A stretch of DNA of 64,000 nucleotides. Origin: Verrucomicrobiia bacterium. GTDB lineage: Bacteria > Verrucomicrobiota > Verrucomicrobiia > JABWAM01. Location: the NCBI GenBank assembly GCA_028687435.1, contig JAQUAF010000001.1, positions 1-64,000 of the forward strand, read 5' to 3'. The notes under the pieces are model-generated. The model ran no database searches, had not been told where the DNA came from, and saw only the letters and a program-made list of their open reading frames with translations. A program made the translations under genes and the position numbers. Positions 51,429 to 61,098 of this stretch are shown in pieces. Position 1 is the stretch's first letter; every line of letters starts with the position of its first letter.

Positions 51429-51705
51429 AGATAAAATGAGATTAGGTTAAAAACAGGTCTTTCTCCTGATAGGCTGCATGCATGGCGTTTCCGTCGCCAC
51501 ACGTCTTTTAAACAACGCCCAAGCCGTCTCAACATTGCAAGATCAAAATACGGCATGGTTCAAAAGTTCAGGTTTCACGGTTTAGGCCCGCAAATTCCAT
51601 CAAAAAGCTGAAATTTGCAAAAAATCCCAAATTTGAAATCCAAAATCCGGGAGGCTCCTGCAAAACTACGCGCCAAGCATCGTGGTTTTTCAAGAGCTTC
51701 CCATG
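51429..51705. other. intergenic gap with a repeated motif
   Basis: No gene is visible in this 277-nt gap. It holds repeated A-rich words (for example ATTTGCAAAAAATCCC and ATTTGAAATCCAAAATCC) and the motif CCGGGAGGCTCCTGCAAAAC at 51647-51667. Four related motifs would be needed to call it a repeat array, and only the last is repeated elsewhere. Confidence 0.5.
51647..51667. repeat. GGAGGCTC(C/T)TGCAAAACT repeat, copy 1
   Basis: CCGGGAGGCTCCTGCAAAAC then T. The same block occurs at 54153-54172 with two changes. It resembles the end of a small mobile or REP-like element but no matching terminal repeat was found. Confidence 0.4.
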
Positions 51706-53238
51706 TCAAATCTTGAATCCAGCGGCATGCCGTTCCTGCCGTTGCGCCCCCCGGCGGCGGGACGCTTTTTCGCACGTTCTTTCTTCCGCAAACGAATGAA
51801 GAAAAAGCGGTTTGTCGGAGCGCCCCCCCCTTGCATAATCCCGAAACAACGCCGGCCCCACCTCCCCGGGGACCCTTCCAATCTCCCTGGTCAAATAACA
51901 AAAATAGAACTCCATCAACTGCAGCAGCGCTATGCCATGCCCACGGCCCGCTTGCCGGCGCAACCATTCGCTCCAGTTCAAAAAAGCGGCAAAAGGTGAT
52001 CCTCCATCCTTCCAAAGCAATTCGTGGGACTCCACAAAGTTTCCGCTGTTGGCCAGCAAATCCCATGTCCGGGAAAACCGGCGCAATCGCTGCAACATTG
52101 GAAAATCCATGTCCCGGGTCTGCAACACTTCGTAGGGCGGCTGCGGATTGTAAATCATCCTCCATACCTCGTCATGACGCCGGATGGGCGCCCCCCTCAG
52201 TTTTTTCAACAATTCAATCTGGATCTCATGAGGCTTCAGTCGAACCAGCCGGTCAAACCCCTCTCCGAAACTTTCCCATGTTTCCCCCGGCAATCCGGCA
52301 ACCAAATCGGCATGAACATGAACCCCCGTCTCGCGCCGCAGAAATGACAGGTTTTCCTCAACCACGGGAACATCCATGCGCCGCCCTATCCGGTCCGCCA
52401 CATCGGGGTTCAAGGTTTGAACCCCCACTTCAAGCTGTACCATGCCCCGCGGAAAACGCCGGAGCCGGGCGCGCAACGACTCCGGAAACCGGCCGGGAAT
52501 CATCTCAAAATGCAAAAAAAGCCCGGGCACCTGGCGATCCAGAAAGAAATCCAGCACTGCCTCCGCGCGTTCCTTGTTCAGATTGAATGTGCGGTCCACA
52601 AACTTGAATTGCCTCACGCCTTTTTTCATCAACCGATTCATCTCATCCAAAAACAGCGTCAAAGGAAACTCCCTCACCCGCTCATCCACCGAAGAAAGGC
52701 AAAACTCGCATCCAAAGGGGCAACCGCGGGAAGCCTCCACATAAATCACCCGCTGTCGCACATCCTTTTCGACATATTCGCGATACGGCATGGCCAATTC
52801 CACCGGTTCGGCGGCCTTCCGTCTGATCACCCTTCCCTCCGGACGCCCCCCCCGCAGAATCTCCCCGCAAAGCCAGGCAAAAGACTGCTCCCCCTCTCCC
52901 GCCACCACATAATCCGCCACGGCGCAAATCCGCTGTTGCTCCATCTCGTGGCTCACCTCCGGCCCCCCAACCACAAGGATGATATCGGAACGAATCCGAA
53001 GCAATAATTCCGCCACTTCCGTAACCAAATCCACATTCCAGATGTACACCCCGATCCCCACAATCCGCGGACGGGCGGCAAGGATCGCGTCAACCGCCTC
53101 CACAGCCCGGCACGTCAGGTCAAACTCCGCCAGTCCGGCACGCGAACGCATCCCCCCAAGATTCGCCAGCAAACACCTCGCCCCCAGGGAGGCATGGATG
53201 TATTTCGCGTCAAACGAGCAAATCAAAATGTCCGGCAT
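51706..53238 (-). CDS. B12-binding-type radical SAM protein with DUF4080-like C-terminus
   Basis: This product of 510 aa has an N-terminal B12-binding-like Rossmann region (IVGIGVYIWNVDLVTEV, ILVVGGPEV) and a radical SAM domain with C-x3-C-x2-C in EASRGCPFGCEFCLSSVD. A C-terminal extension of about 140 residues follows. It resembles the DUF4080 group of radical SAM proteins found next to no particular pathway. The reaction is unknown. It stands alone. TAGGCT ends 7 bp before the ATG, but the -35 is poor. Confidence 0.85.
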   Translation of the reverse strand: MPDILICSFDAKYIHASLGARCLLANLGGMRSRAGLAEFDLTCRAVEAVDAILAARPRIVGIGVYIWNVDLVTEVAELLLRIRSDIILVVGGPEVSHEMEQQRICAVADYVVAGEGEQSFAWLCGEILRGGRPEGRVIRRKAAEPVELAMPYREYVEKDVRQRVIYVEASRGCPFGCEFCLSSVDERVREFPLTLFLDEMNRLMKKGVRQFKFVDRTFNLNKERAEAVLDFFLDRQVPGLFLHFEMIPGRFPESLRARLRRFPRGMVQLEVGVQTLNPDVADRIGRRMDVPVVEENLSFLRRETGVHVHADLVAGLPGETWESFGEGFDRLVRLKPHEIQIELLKKLRGAPIRRHDEVWRMIYNPQPPYEVLQTRDMDFPMLQRLRRFSRTWDLLANSGNFVESHELLWKDGGSPFAAFLNWSEWLRRQAGRGHGIALLQLMEFYFCYLTREIGRVPGEVGPALFRDYARGGRSDKPLFLHSFAEERTCEKASRRRGAQRQERHAAGFKI

Positions 53239-53315
53239 GCCCCCAAGCCTACATCATTTGCGCGAGGACAAAAGAAAGAACATTTCCTCATGAAAGCGCA
53301 ACACAACAGTTGCGA

Positions 53316-53344
53316 TTGTCAAATCCATCCGCACCGCCTAGATT
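53316..53344 (+). promoter_or_regulatory. promoter of hisF
   Basis: TTGTCA (53316-53321), 17 bp spacer, TAGATT (53339-53344), ending 6 bp before the GTG at 53351. The transcript would begin about at the GTG. Confidence 0.6.
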
Positions 53345-53350
53345 CCGCCT

Positions 53351-54115
<765 letters not shown>

Positions 54116-54130
54116 AACCCATTCGATCAG

Positions 54131-54182
54131 ACCGGGGTGGCGGCGCAAAACCCCGGAGGCTCTTGCAAAACTCCTCCCCGGT
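54131..54182. terminator. overlapping hairpins between hisF and a convergent gene
   Basis: CCGGGGT (54132-54138) pairs with ACCCCGG (54150-54156), and alternatively ACCGGGG (54131-54137) pairs with CCCCGGT (54176-54182). The two structures exclude each other. There is no T-run, so termination is uncertain. The copy 2 repeat lies inside. Confidence 0.3.
54153..54172. repeat. GGAGGCTC(C/T)TGCAAAACT repeat, copy 2
   Basis: CCGGAGGCTCTTGCAAAACT, differing from the copy at 51647 by one substitution and a missing G. Confidence 0.4.
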
Positions 54183-54925
54183 TAAAACTTTCTTTCAACC
54201 CTGAAGTTGAAAATCACGTGTTCGAGTCCAATGCTGTCTTTATTGTCGGGCAAAGAAGGTTTGGGACCGCCAGGATTTGCCGAAAAACGCAGTTTCCAAT
54301 CCCCCATGAGCGGTCCCGACAATCCATTGGTATCCAGGCGAAAACTGCTGTCCGCAGCCGTCTTTTTCGAGGGGCTCCCTCCCAACGGGGAGGGCTCGCC
54401 GGCTGCCTTTGCCAATCCCCGATTCGTTTCCCCCGTCTGGCCGGACAGAGCAAGAAGCTTTGTCCTCACCATGGGTGACGAAGCCGCGGAATTCACCGAA
54501 GTTCCAGATGTCTTTTTCAAGGCGTTTTCTCCTTTCACCCGGCTCTTTTTTGTTTCTCTGACAGGACTGACCAACACATTTTCGGATTTTGACAAACAAG
54601 CTCCCCCCCTGACCATTCCTGTTTTCCGGGCGCTCCGCCAGGCAATGACCGTTTTTTTCCCAGGCATTCCAACAACCTTTTGAGTCACTTCACTTTTCAA
54701 ATCAGCTCTGGCATGCGATTTGGAACAACGCTTTTTTCCGGTCTTTGCCCCTTTGCCGTCCCTCTTCTTTCCGGCAATCCCGCTCTTCCCCCCCCCAACT
54801 TCCGGCAGCCTTTCCGCGGAAGCGCTTCCAAAAAATATCAGACATCCCAAAATCATCATCAATCTCCACAAAGAACGGAACGGCGTTCCCGGACTGTTTT
54901 TCATCAAGGCCGCCTTCAAAGACAT
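54182..54925 (-). CDS. Lys/Ser-rich secreted protein, unknown
   Basis: This product of 247 aa has a signal-like N-terminus (RLMMILGCLIFFGSASA, cleavage near ERLPEV). A strongly basic, low-complexity body follows (KKRDGKGAKTGKKRCSKS and many K-S-T segments). The last ~60 residues look more ordered: LDTNGLSGPLMGDWKLRFSA, then HVIFNFRVERKF with a C-terminal Phe. It matches no family I know. The Lys-rich body may be disordered and bind polyanions. The start at 54925 is supported by a promoter 6 bp upstream. Confidence 0.6.
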   Translation of the reverse strand: MSLKAALMKNSPGTPFRSLWRLMMILGCLIFFGSASAERLPEVGGGKSGIAGKKRDGKGAKTGKKRCSKSHARADLKSEVTQKVVGMPGKKTVIAWRSARKTGMVRGGACLSKSENVLVSPVRETKKSRVKGENALKKTSGTSVNSAASSPMVRTKLLALSGQTGETNRGLAKAAGEPSPLGGSPSKKTAADSSFRLDTNGLSGPLMGDWKLRFSANPGGPKPSLPDNKDSIGLEHVIFNFRVERKF

Positions 54926-54931
54926 GCATTA

Positions 54932-54960
54932 ACCATACCCCGCATTTTCTCCCTTGTCGA
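54932..54960 (-). promoter_or_regulatory. promoter of the Lys-rich secreted protein gene
   Basis: TCGACA (54960-54955), 17 bp spacer, TATGGT (54937-54932), ending 6 bp before the ATG at 54925. It is divergent from the CDGSH promoter about 25 bp away. Confidence 0.5.
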
Positions 54961-54983
54961 TAACCGCCTCAATTGAACCGCGC

Positions 54984-55012
54984 TTGCAAACCATCCCATC
55001 CGGTCTTAAGCT
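54984..55012 (+). promoter_or_regulatory. promoter of the CDGSH gene
   Basis: TTGCAA (54984-54989), 17 bp spacer, TAAGCT (55007-55012), ending 6 bp before the ATG at 55019. Predicted leaderless. Confidence 0.55.
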
Positions 55013-55018
55013 TGCGTC

Positions 55019-55276
55019 ATGTCAGGCCAAACGAGCGAAGACAAACCCGTGATTGCCGGGCGAACGCCCATCATATTGGAGATGCAGCCGGGCGACTATT
55101 ACTGGTGTGCCTGCGGCCGATCCAAACAGCAGCCCTTTTGCGACGGCTCCCATCGCGGCACTGGATTCAAACCCATCAAAACAACCATCACCGAAGTTCG
55201 AACGGTCGCATGGTGCGCCTGCAAACATTCAAAAAACAGGCCTTTTTGCGACGGAACCCACGGTCTTCTCACCTGA
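55019..55276 (+). CDS. double CDGSH iron-sulfur protein
   Basis: This product of 85 aa contains two CDGSH motifs, each able to hold a [2Fe-2S] cluster: Cys30, Cys32, Cys41, His45 (CACGRSKQQPFCDGSH) and Cys66, Cys68, Cys77, His81 (CACKHSKNRPFCDGTH). The three-Cys, one-His ligand set is intact in both. Tandem CDGSH proteins are thought to transfer clusters or electrons. It is a small soluble protein, and a lipoprotein gene follows 22 nt downstream in the same direction. Confidence 0.92.
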   Translation: MSGQTSEDKPVIAGRTPIILEMQPGDYYWCACGRSKQQPFCDGSHRGTGFKPIKTTITEVRTVAWCACKHSKNRPFCDGTHGLLT

Positions 55277-55298
55277 TCCATTCATTTTGCGGAAAAAC

Positions 55299-55736
55299 AT
55301 GCACACCCCCCTTTCCCTGGCCCGTCTGATTCTGATCGGACTTTTCGCCCTGTTTTCCGGTTGCGCAAAAAAGACAAATGTGGACCAGGAAACCGCCGCG
55401 TCCATCGACGATTACTCCAAGGCGCTTGCCGCCCAAAACGTCCGGTTTGCCCGCGGCGATGACATCGAAATCATCATTTACCGCGGCAACAGTGAATTGC
55501 AATATTTGACGCCGGATTTTGTTCCCCAATTTGGCGACAAATGGATCTGGCGTTTCGGCAGCATCGCCAGGGACGTTCCCTCATCCATCAAACAGAACCT
55601 TCTCAAAGCAACCCACAGCAACTTCCCCCAAGGCGTCAAGCAGGACATCCCAATTCTGGTTGAGTTCCTTCGCACCATCGCAGAATCGCTTGGAATAAAG
55701 GTCAAACCCCGGCGCAGCACCCCTTGGTTTTTATAA
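55299..55736 (+). CDS. small lipoprotein, unknown
   Basis: This product of 145 aa begins MHTPLSLARLILIGLFALF with lipobox FSGC (Cys22). The mature part has DDIEIIIYRGNSELQYLTPD and a helical C-terminus (KQDIPILVEFLRTIAESLG). No family recognised. A longer reading from 55053 overlaps the CDGSH gene and was discarded. It could share the CDGSH transcript, and is convergent with valS. Confidence 0.75.
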   Translation: MHTPLSLARLILIGLFALFSGCAKKTNVDQETAASIDDYSKALAAQNVRFARGDDIEIIIYRGNSELQYLTPDFVPQFGDKWIWRFGSIARDVPSSIKQNLLKATHSNFPQGVKQDIPILVEFLRTIAESLGIKVKPRRSTPWFL

Positions 55737-55761
55737 AACGAAGGCTGCCGTCCCGTCTTTC

Positions 55762-55779
55762 GCCGGATTTTCACCCGGC
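55762..55779. terminator. weak hairpin between convergent genes
   Basis: GCCGG (55762-55766) and CCGGC (55775-55779) can pair with an 8-nt loop just beyond the valS stop codon. No T-run is present. Confidence 0.2.
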
Positions 55780-55782
55780 AAA

Positions 55783-58569
55783 TCAGGAATCCGCCGAACC
55801 GGCAAGCAGGTGGATCTGCTGATGGATTTTTTCAATATCCGCCTTCAACTGCGCCGCGCGGACCTGGTGCCTGGTCACTGCTTCCGCCGGCGCCCGGGAA
55901 ACAAATCCCTGGTCGGCCAGCTTCGCAGTCACGGATTGCAACTCCTTCTCCACCTTGGCCAGTTGCTTTTGCAATCGCGCGATTTCCGCTTTTGCATCCA
56001 CCAGGCCGGACAACGGGAGAAAAACAACCCCAAGAGGGGTCACGGCCGAGGCGCTTTGTCCTGGAGGCGAATCGACAAAATGAATGATCTCGGCATTAAG
56101 CAATGTTTGCAGCACCGCCACCTCATGGCCATCACGGTACCAATCCCCTTGGGCAATCATGCTGAACTTCACCTTGCGATTGGACGGGATGTTGTAGCTG
56201 GCCCGCAGGTTGCGTCCGGCTGTCACCGTCTGTTCCTTGCGCTCCACAAACGCGAGATGGTCTGCATCAAGGCCCAGCCGTTTTTTATCCCCATCCGTCA
56301 ACGGCACAGGAGCGGACTCAAACTGAATGCTGTGCGAACCCTCCCCCCCCAAACCAAGCCCATGCCACAATTCCTCGGTGATGAACGGAATGCAGGGATG
56401 CAACAGGCGCAGAATGACGCTCAACACATGATCCATCACCGCCAGCGTCACCGCCTTGCGGCGCGGATCCGCGCCGTACAAAGCCGTCTTGGCCGCCTCG
56501 AGGTACCAGTCGCAATAATTCGTCCAAAACAACTCATAAAGGCGCATGGCAATCTGGTTGAATTCATACCCCCGGTAAAGCTCCTCGATCTCCCTCACCG
56601 CGACATCCACCCGCATCAAGACCGCCCTGTCGTCGCTCCCCAGATCGCCGGCAGCCAGTTCCGCCAGCTTCAAGCGCTCTCCCCCGGACTCCTGGGCCAG
56701 ACGCAACCGCGCGGCATTCCAAAGCTTGTTGCAGAAATTGCGTCCCAACTCCACCTGCTGCTCGTCGAAACGCACATCCAAACCCAGGGGGGCGCAACGC
56801 ATCAGGCCGAAACGCAGGGCATCCGCCCCGTGCCGGGCAATCAAATCCAGCGGATCAGGCGAGTTGCCCAGGGACTTCGACATCTTTCGCCCCTGTTTGT
56901 CGCGAACCGTGCCGTTGAAATAAACATTATTGAAAGGTTTGAGTCCGGTCATTTCAAAACCCGCGACAATCATGCGCGCCACCCAGAAGAACAGGATTTC
57001 AGGGGCGGTAACCAGATCGTTGGTGGGATAAAACTTGGCCAGGGTGGAATTTTCATCCTTCACCGCCCGGGCCAGTTCCTCCGGCTTGCCCACCAAGGTG
57101 GCAAACGGCCACAACCACGACGAAAACCACGTGTCCAGCACATCCGGATCCTGCGTCCACCCCTCCCCCTTGGGCGGTTCCACATCCACATGAATCTCCT
57201 CCTTGCCCTTTACCCGGCGGGTCCAGACGGGAATGCGATGCCCCCACCATAACTGCCGGGAAATGCACCAGTCATGGATGTTGGTCATCCAATGCTCGTA
57301 CACACGCGCCCAGCGATCCGGCCAGAAAACGATCTCTTTTTTCAACACCGCGTCCAGGGAACGGCTCACGGACGGATAGCGGAGAAACCACTGTTCGCTG
57401 ACCATGGGTTCGGCTGGCACATCCGCCCGTTCGCTGTAACCGACGTTGTGGGTGTAATCCTCGATCTTCTCAACCATCCCCACCTCGGTCAGGTCAGCCA
57501 CGACCTTCTCCCGGCATTCGTAACGATCAAGCCCCGCATAATCCTCCCCGGCATCCGAAGTCATCTTCCCATCAAATCCAATCACCTGAATCTGCTCCAG
57601 TTTATGCCGCTGCCCCATCGCAAAGTCCGCGGGATCATGGGCGGGGGTCACCTTGACGCACCCCGTTCCGAACTTCGGATCCACCGCTTCGTCGGCAATA
57701 ATGGGAATCTCCCTCCCCACCAGGGGAAGCTGCACCTTTCGGCCAATCCAACTCCGGTACCTCTCATCCTGCGGATGCACGGCCACAGCCGTGTCGCCCA
57801 GCATGGTTTCGGGCCGCGTGGTCGCCACCACCACATGACGCCCCTGCCCCTTCCCTTCAGCCAGGGGATAACGAAAATACCAGAGCTTCCCTTTGCACTC
57901 CTTCATGATGACCTCTTCATCGGAAAGCGCAGTCCGGGACATCACACACCAGTTGACCATGCGCCGTCCGCGATGAATCAGTCCGTTGCGATACAAATGC
58001 ACAAAAACATGGGCCACCCAGCGGGAATAATGGATGCGAGGATTCGGTTCCCTCCCGTCCAATCCATCCATGGTGAAAACCACCCGCGACCAGTCGCAGG
58101 AACATCCCAGTTTTTTAAGCTGCTGCAAAATGATTCCCCCGCACTTGTCCTTCCATTGCCATACGCGCTTGAGAAATTCCTCACGTCCGAGATCATGCCG
58201 CGTCTTGTGTTCATCCTTGCGCAACTGCCGCTCCACCACCGTTTGGGTGGCTATCCCGGCATGATCAACCCCAGGCAGCCATAAAACCTCAAACCCCTGC
58301 ATGCGTTTTCTCCGGCAAAGAATATCCTGGATGGTATTATTCAATACATGCCCCATATGCAAAATGCCGGTGACATTCGGTGGCGGAATCACTATGGAAT
58401 AGGCTTCTTTGAACCCTTTGGCCCGATAGGACGCCTTGGCCTCTTCGCCAAGCCCTTGTCCGTTGAATGCCCGCCGGGGATCAGCTTTGAAACAATCCTG
58501 GGCCAGCCAGTGGCTGTACCATTTGTCTTCCACCTGTGAGGGATCGTATGCTTTGGATAACTCGTTCAT
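55783..58569 (-). CDS. valS: valyl-tRNA synthetase
   Basis: This 928 aa class I enzyme charges tRNA-Val. It has HMGH at residues 71-74 (PPPNVTGILHMGHVLN), KMSKS in DKQGRKMSKSLGNSPDP, the large editing domain (TTRPETMLGDTAVAVHP) and the C-terminal coiled coil (LQKQLAKVEKELQSVTAKLA). The length is normal. It stands alone with a long leader (the upstream AT-rich stretch to the divergent gene). Confidence 0.97.
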   Translation of the reverse strand: MNELSKAYDPSQVEDKWYSHWLAQDCFKADPRRAFNGQGLGEEAKASYRAKGFKEAYSIVIPPPNVTGILHMGHVLNNTIQDILCRRKRMQGFEVLWLPGVDHAGIATQTVVERQLRKDEHKTRHDLGREEFLKRVWQWKDKCGGIILQQLKKLGCSCDWSRVVFTMDGLDGREPNPRIHYSRWVAHVFVHLYRNGLIHRGRRMVNWCVMSRTALSDEEVIMKECKGKLWYFRYPLAEGKGQGRHVVVATTRPETMLGDTAVAVHPQDERYRSWIGRKVQLPLVGREIPIIADEAVDPKFGTGCVKVTPAHDPADFAMGQRHKLEQIQVIGFDGKMTSDAGEDYAGLDRYECREKVVADLTEVGMVEKIEDYTHNVGYSERADVPAEPMVSEQWFLRYPSVSRSLDAVLKKEIVFWPDRWARVYEHWMTNIHDWCISRQLWWGHRIPVWTRRVKGKEEIHVDVEPPKGEGWTQDPDVLDTWFSSWLWPFATLVGKPEELARAVKDENSTLAKFYPTNDLVTAPEILFFWVARMIVAGFEMTGLKPFNNVYFNGTVRDKQGRKMSKSLGNSPDPLDLIARHGADALRFGLMRCAPLGLDVRFDEQQVELGRNFCNKLWNAARLRLAQESGGERLKLAELAAGDLGSDDRAVLMRVDVAVREIEELYRGYEFNQIAMRLYELFWTNYCDWYLEAAKTALYGADPRRKAVTLAVMDHVLSVILRLLHPCIPFITEELWHGLGLGGEGSHSIQFESAPVPLTDGDKKRLGLDADHLAFVERKEQTVTAGRNLRASYNIPSNRKVKFSMIAQGDWYRDGHEVAVLQTLLNAEIIHFVDSPPGQSASAVTPLGVVFLPLSGLVDAKAEIARLQKQLAKVEKELQSVTAKLADQGFVSRAPAEAVTRHQVRAAQLKADIEKIHQQIHLLAGSADS

Positions 58570-58651
58570 GGCATGTTTTCTGGAAAACCCGCAATAAACA
58601 CCATCGCCACCTGCGATTCAACCTTTTCAAACAAGAATCAATTTTTTCAGA

Positions 58652-58680
58652 TTGACATTTCATTAATGATGGTTCATTAA
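58652..58680 (+). promoter_or_regulatory. promoter of the amber-interrupted gene
   Basis: TTGACA (58652-58657), 17 bp spacer, CATTAA (58675-58680), ending 9 bp before the ATG at 58690. A direct repeat TTCATTAA (58659-58666 and 58673-58680) overlaps the spacer and -10. Confidence 0.5.
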
Positions 58681-58689
58681 GTTTGTGTT

Positions 58690-59613
58690 ATGAAAATGTC
58701 TTTTCGTCTTTTGTTTTGGCTGGTGTTTTCCCTTTGGTTCCATCCAGCAGTCGGCTTGCCTGAAACTTTCCAGGTTGTCCAAAGAATTACCGCATACGAC
58801 CCGACGAACTCCTTTAAACAACTGGGGTTTTTTGACCCGCCCGCCACACTGGAAATTGAGGACTACGATCCTGAAACCAGGATGTACCGCGTCAACTTCA
58901 AGGATTCCAATGGCTAGGGAATCCGGGCGCTCTGTCGTCCGGAAGACTTGAACAAGCAACCCCCTTCCTCCGCCCAGGAGACCAAAACAACCTTTTCACC
59001 GCTCGTTACAAAACCCACAAATGCCCCCATTGAACCCAAATCCAGCGAATCAGAAAAGTCTTTTGAATATGAAATGGAAGTCGTGAACAAGGGGTCCAAC
59101 TTCAAATTCCTTCTCAACGGCGCGGACATTGCCCTCCCCGACGGAACCTATCCCATCAAAAGTTTCAGCATTCAAAAAACAATTGAAGGCAAAAAATTTC
59201 GCTTGATCGGACTCGCTCCTGGAGGCCACCACAAGAATCTGGAATTGATAGGCGGACAACCCATCCGTCACCGAGGCGGCCCCCCTTTGGTGCTGCGAAC
59301 CTATCTTGACTTCGAAAAAGACACAGCAAAGATCCGCGTCTGGCTGGGGGGCGAAGGAGGTGAAGTCTATATTCCCGCCGTGGAAGAAAACGGTCGCCAG
59401 CGCCACCCCCCAAAACTCAGCATCCGCGACAATGAAGGCAAAAACCTCCATGCCGGACAACTGGAACTCAATCCCAATGGCTCCGTAAAACCTTACATCT
59501 GGAAACTTCCCTCGAAATTCAAAGGTCGTTTTCGTTTGGATATCGTCGGGGACTTCAGCCCTTTTGAATGCTCCGGCGGGATAGGCGATTGCTACGAAAC
59601 GCCAAATCCCTGA
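58690..59613 (+). pseudogene. secreted protein gene interrupted by one in-frame TAG
   Basis: The reading starts at an ATG with a signal peptide (MKMSFRLLFWLVFSLWFHP) and runs to a TAG at 58915-58917 (codon 76, after NFKDSNG). The same frame then continues without a break for 232 more codons to the TGA at 59613: GIRALCRPEDLNK and a long, well-formed C-terminal part (for example TYPIKSFSIQKTIEGKKFRL). TAG differs from TGG (Trp) by one base, so either a nonsense mutation killed the gene, or the stop is read through, or a base call is wrong. A TTG at 58948 could restart the second part. The family is not recognised. It is preceded by a good promoter. Confidence 0.75.
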
Positions 59614-59663
59614 GCCCTGAGTCAGCCCAAAAACCACTGGATTCAAAACCACCGTCTTTTTTA

Positions 59664-59692
59664 CTGGCTGGAACTCCGTAAAATGCCATAAT
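59664..59692 (+). promoter_or_regulatory. candidate promoter of the WbaP-type gene
   Basis: CTGGCT (59664-59669), 17 bp spacer, CATAAT (59687-59692), ending 8 bp before the ATG at 59701. The -35 is weak. Confidence 0.4.
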
Positions 59693-59700
59693 CCCCGGCC

Positions 59701-61098
59701 ATGTTCCGACGAAAAGACGCCCGCGCTTACACCGTAGTCCTGACCATCTGCAGCGATTTCATCGCCATGCTTCTGGCTTTTGGGCTTACATGGTGGATTC
59801 GCTTCCGATCCGGACTGATCCCTTATGGGGACACTCCTCTTTGGTTTCAATATCTGGCCGTTGTCGCCCTCTGGGCCGTGGTGGTGATCATGATTTTTCA
59901 CATCATGGGGCTTTACAGCATCCGCACCCCCCTGCCTTTTTTGAGCGAAGTGGCCAAGATCACCCAGGGACTGGCCATCTCCCTGGCACTGCTCTTCGCC
60001 CTTGCCTTCTTCCTCCGAGCCCAGCACCATTTTTCCCGGGCCAGCGTTCTGCTCATGAGCGTCCTGACCCTCAGCCTGTTTCTGCTGCAACGCAAACTGG
60101 TGCGCCATTACTGGGGAATGTTTTTGCGGCATCACGACCTGCTCCAGCGTGTCCTCCTGGTGGGGGTTGGCGAGGAAAACGCCCATATCATCACCAAGAT
60201 CGAAAAAGACATCCACTCGGGGCGCAAGGTCGTCGGTCTCCTCTCCGATGAAAAAGACCTCCAAACACCCCACAACGTTCCTCTGCTGGGGCTGCCCGGG
60301 GATCTTCCCAAGGTGCTCGACGGACAGGAAGTCGACGAGGTCATTCTCGGCACGCTTCAAGTTCCCCACGGCCAGATCAGCGACTGGATCCTCGCCTGCG
60401 AAAAACATCTGGTCCAATTCCGTCTGGTTCCCGATCTTTTTGAAATCCTGGCCTCCCGCGTTCAACTCGATTTCATCAGCGGCGTCCCCCTGCTGGGACT
60501 CGGGGATTTTCCCCTCGACCGTCCTTTCAACCGCATCATCAAACGGATCATGGATATCGTTGGCAGCGTGGCCGGCTTGATCCTCAGCGCGCCCATCATG
60601 GCTGTCGCCGCGCTGCTCATCCGCATGGAATCTCCAGGCCCCGTTTTCTATGTGCAGGAACGTTGCGGACGGGAAGGACGGATCTTCAAACTCTACAAGC
60701 TGCGCACCATGCGGGTGGACGCCGAGAAGGAAACCGGCCCGGTCTGGACCAGGGAAAACGACCCCCGCCGCACGCGCTTCGGCGGCATCCTGCGCAAGCT
60801 CAACATCGACGAAACCCCGCAATTCTGGAATGTGCTCAAGGGGGAAATGAGCCTCGTGGGGCCGCGTCCGGAACGTCCGCATTTCGTGGAACAATTCAAG
60901 AAAGAAATCCGCCACTACATGCCCCGGCATCACTGCAAGGCGGGCATCACCGGCTGGGCCCAGGTCAACGGGTTGAGAGGCAACACCCCCCTCGACGAAC
61001 GAATCCGCTACGACTTGTTCTATTTCGAAAACTGGTCGCTCTGGTTCGACCTGCGAATCATCCTTGCCACCCTGTTCAATTTCAAGAATGCCTACTGA
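59701..61098 (+). CDS. undecaprenyl-phosphate sugar-1-phosphate transferase (WbaP/WcaJ type)
   Basis: This product of 465 aa initiates exopolysaccharide repeat units by moving a hexose-1-phosphate to undecaprenyl phosphate. The N-terminus has four membrane helices (residues ~10-120), followed by a CoA-binding-like domain ([19 protein letters not shown]). The catalytic bacterial sugar transferase domain (about 285-465) has [35 protein letters not shown] [12 protein letters not shown] and [12 protein letters not shown]. It overlaps the GT9 gene by 11 nt. With the Wza/Wzc operon at the left of the window it makes a complete start-and-export set, though the two loci are 50 kb apart. Confidence 0.94.
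   Translation: MFRRKDARAYTVVLTICSDFIAMLLAFGLTWWIRFRSGLIPYGDTPLWFQYLAVVALWAVVVIMIFHIMGLYSIRTPLPFLSEVAKITQGLAISLALLFALAFFLRAQHHFSRASVLLMSVLTLSLFLLQRKLVRHYWGMFLRHHDLLQRVLLVGVGEENAHIITKIEKDIHSGRKVVGLLSDEKDLQTPHNVPLLGLPGDLPKVLDGQEVDEVILGTLQVPHGQISDWILACEKHLVQFRLVPDLFEILASRVQLDFISGVPLLGLGDFPLDRPFNRIIKRIMDIVGSVAGLILSAPIMAVAALLIRMESPGPVFYVQERCGREGRIFKLYKLRTMRVDAEKETGPVWTRENDPRRTRFGGILRKLNIDETPQFWNVLKGEMSLVGPRPERPHFVEQFKKEIRHYMPRHHCKAGITGWAQVNGLRGNTPLDERIRYDLFYFENWSLWFDLRIILATLFNFKNAY

Noticed and set aside
55053..55298. 82-codon extension of the lipoprotein at 55299
   Set aside because: It overlaps the CDGSH gene in another frame. The lipobox signal requires the start at 55299.
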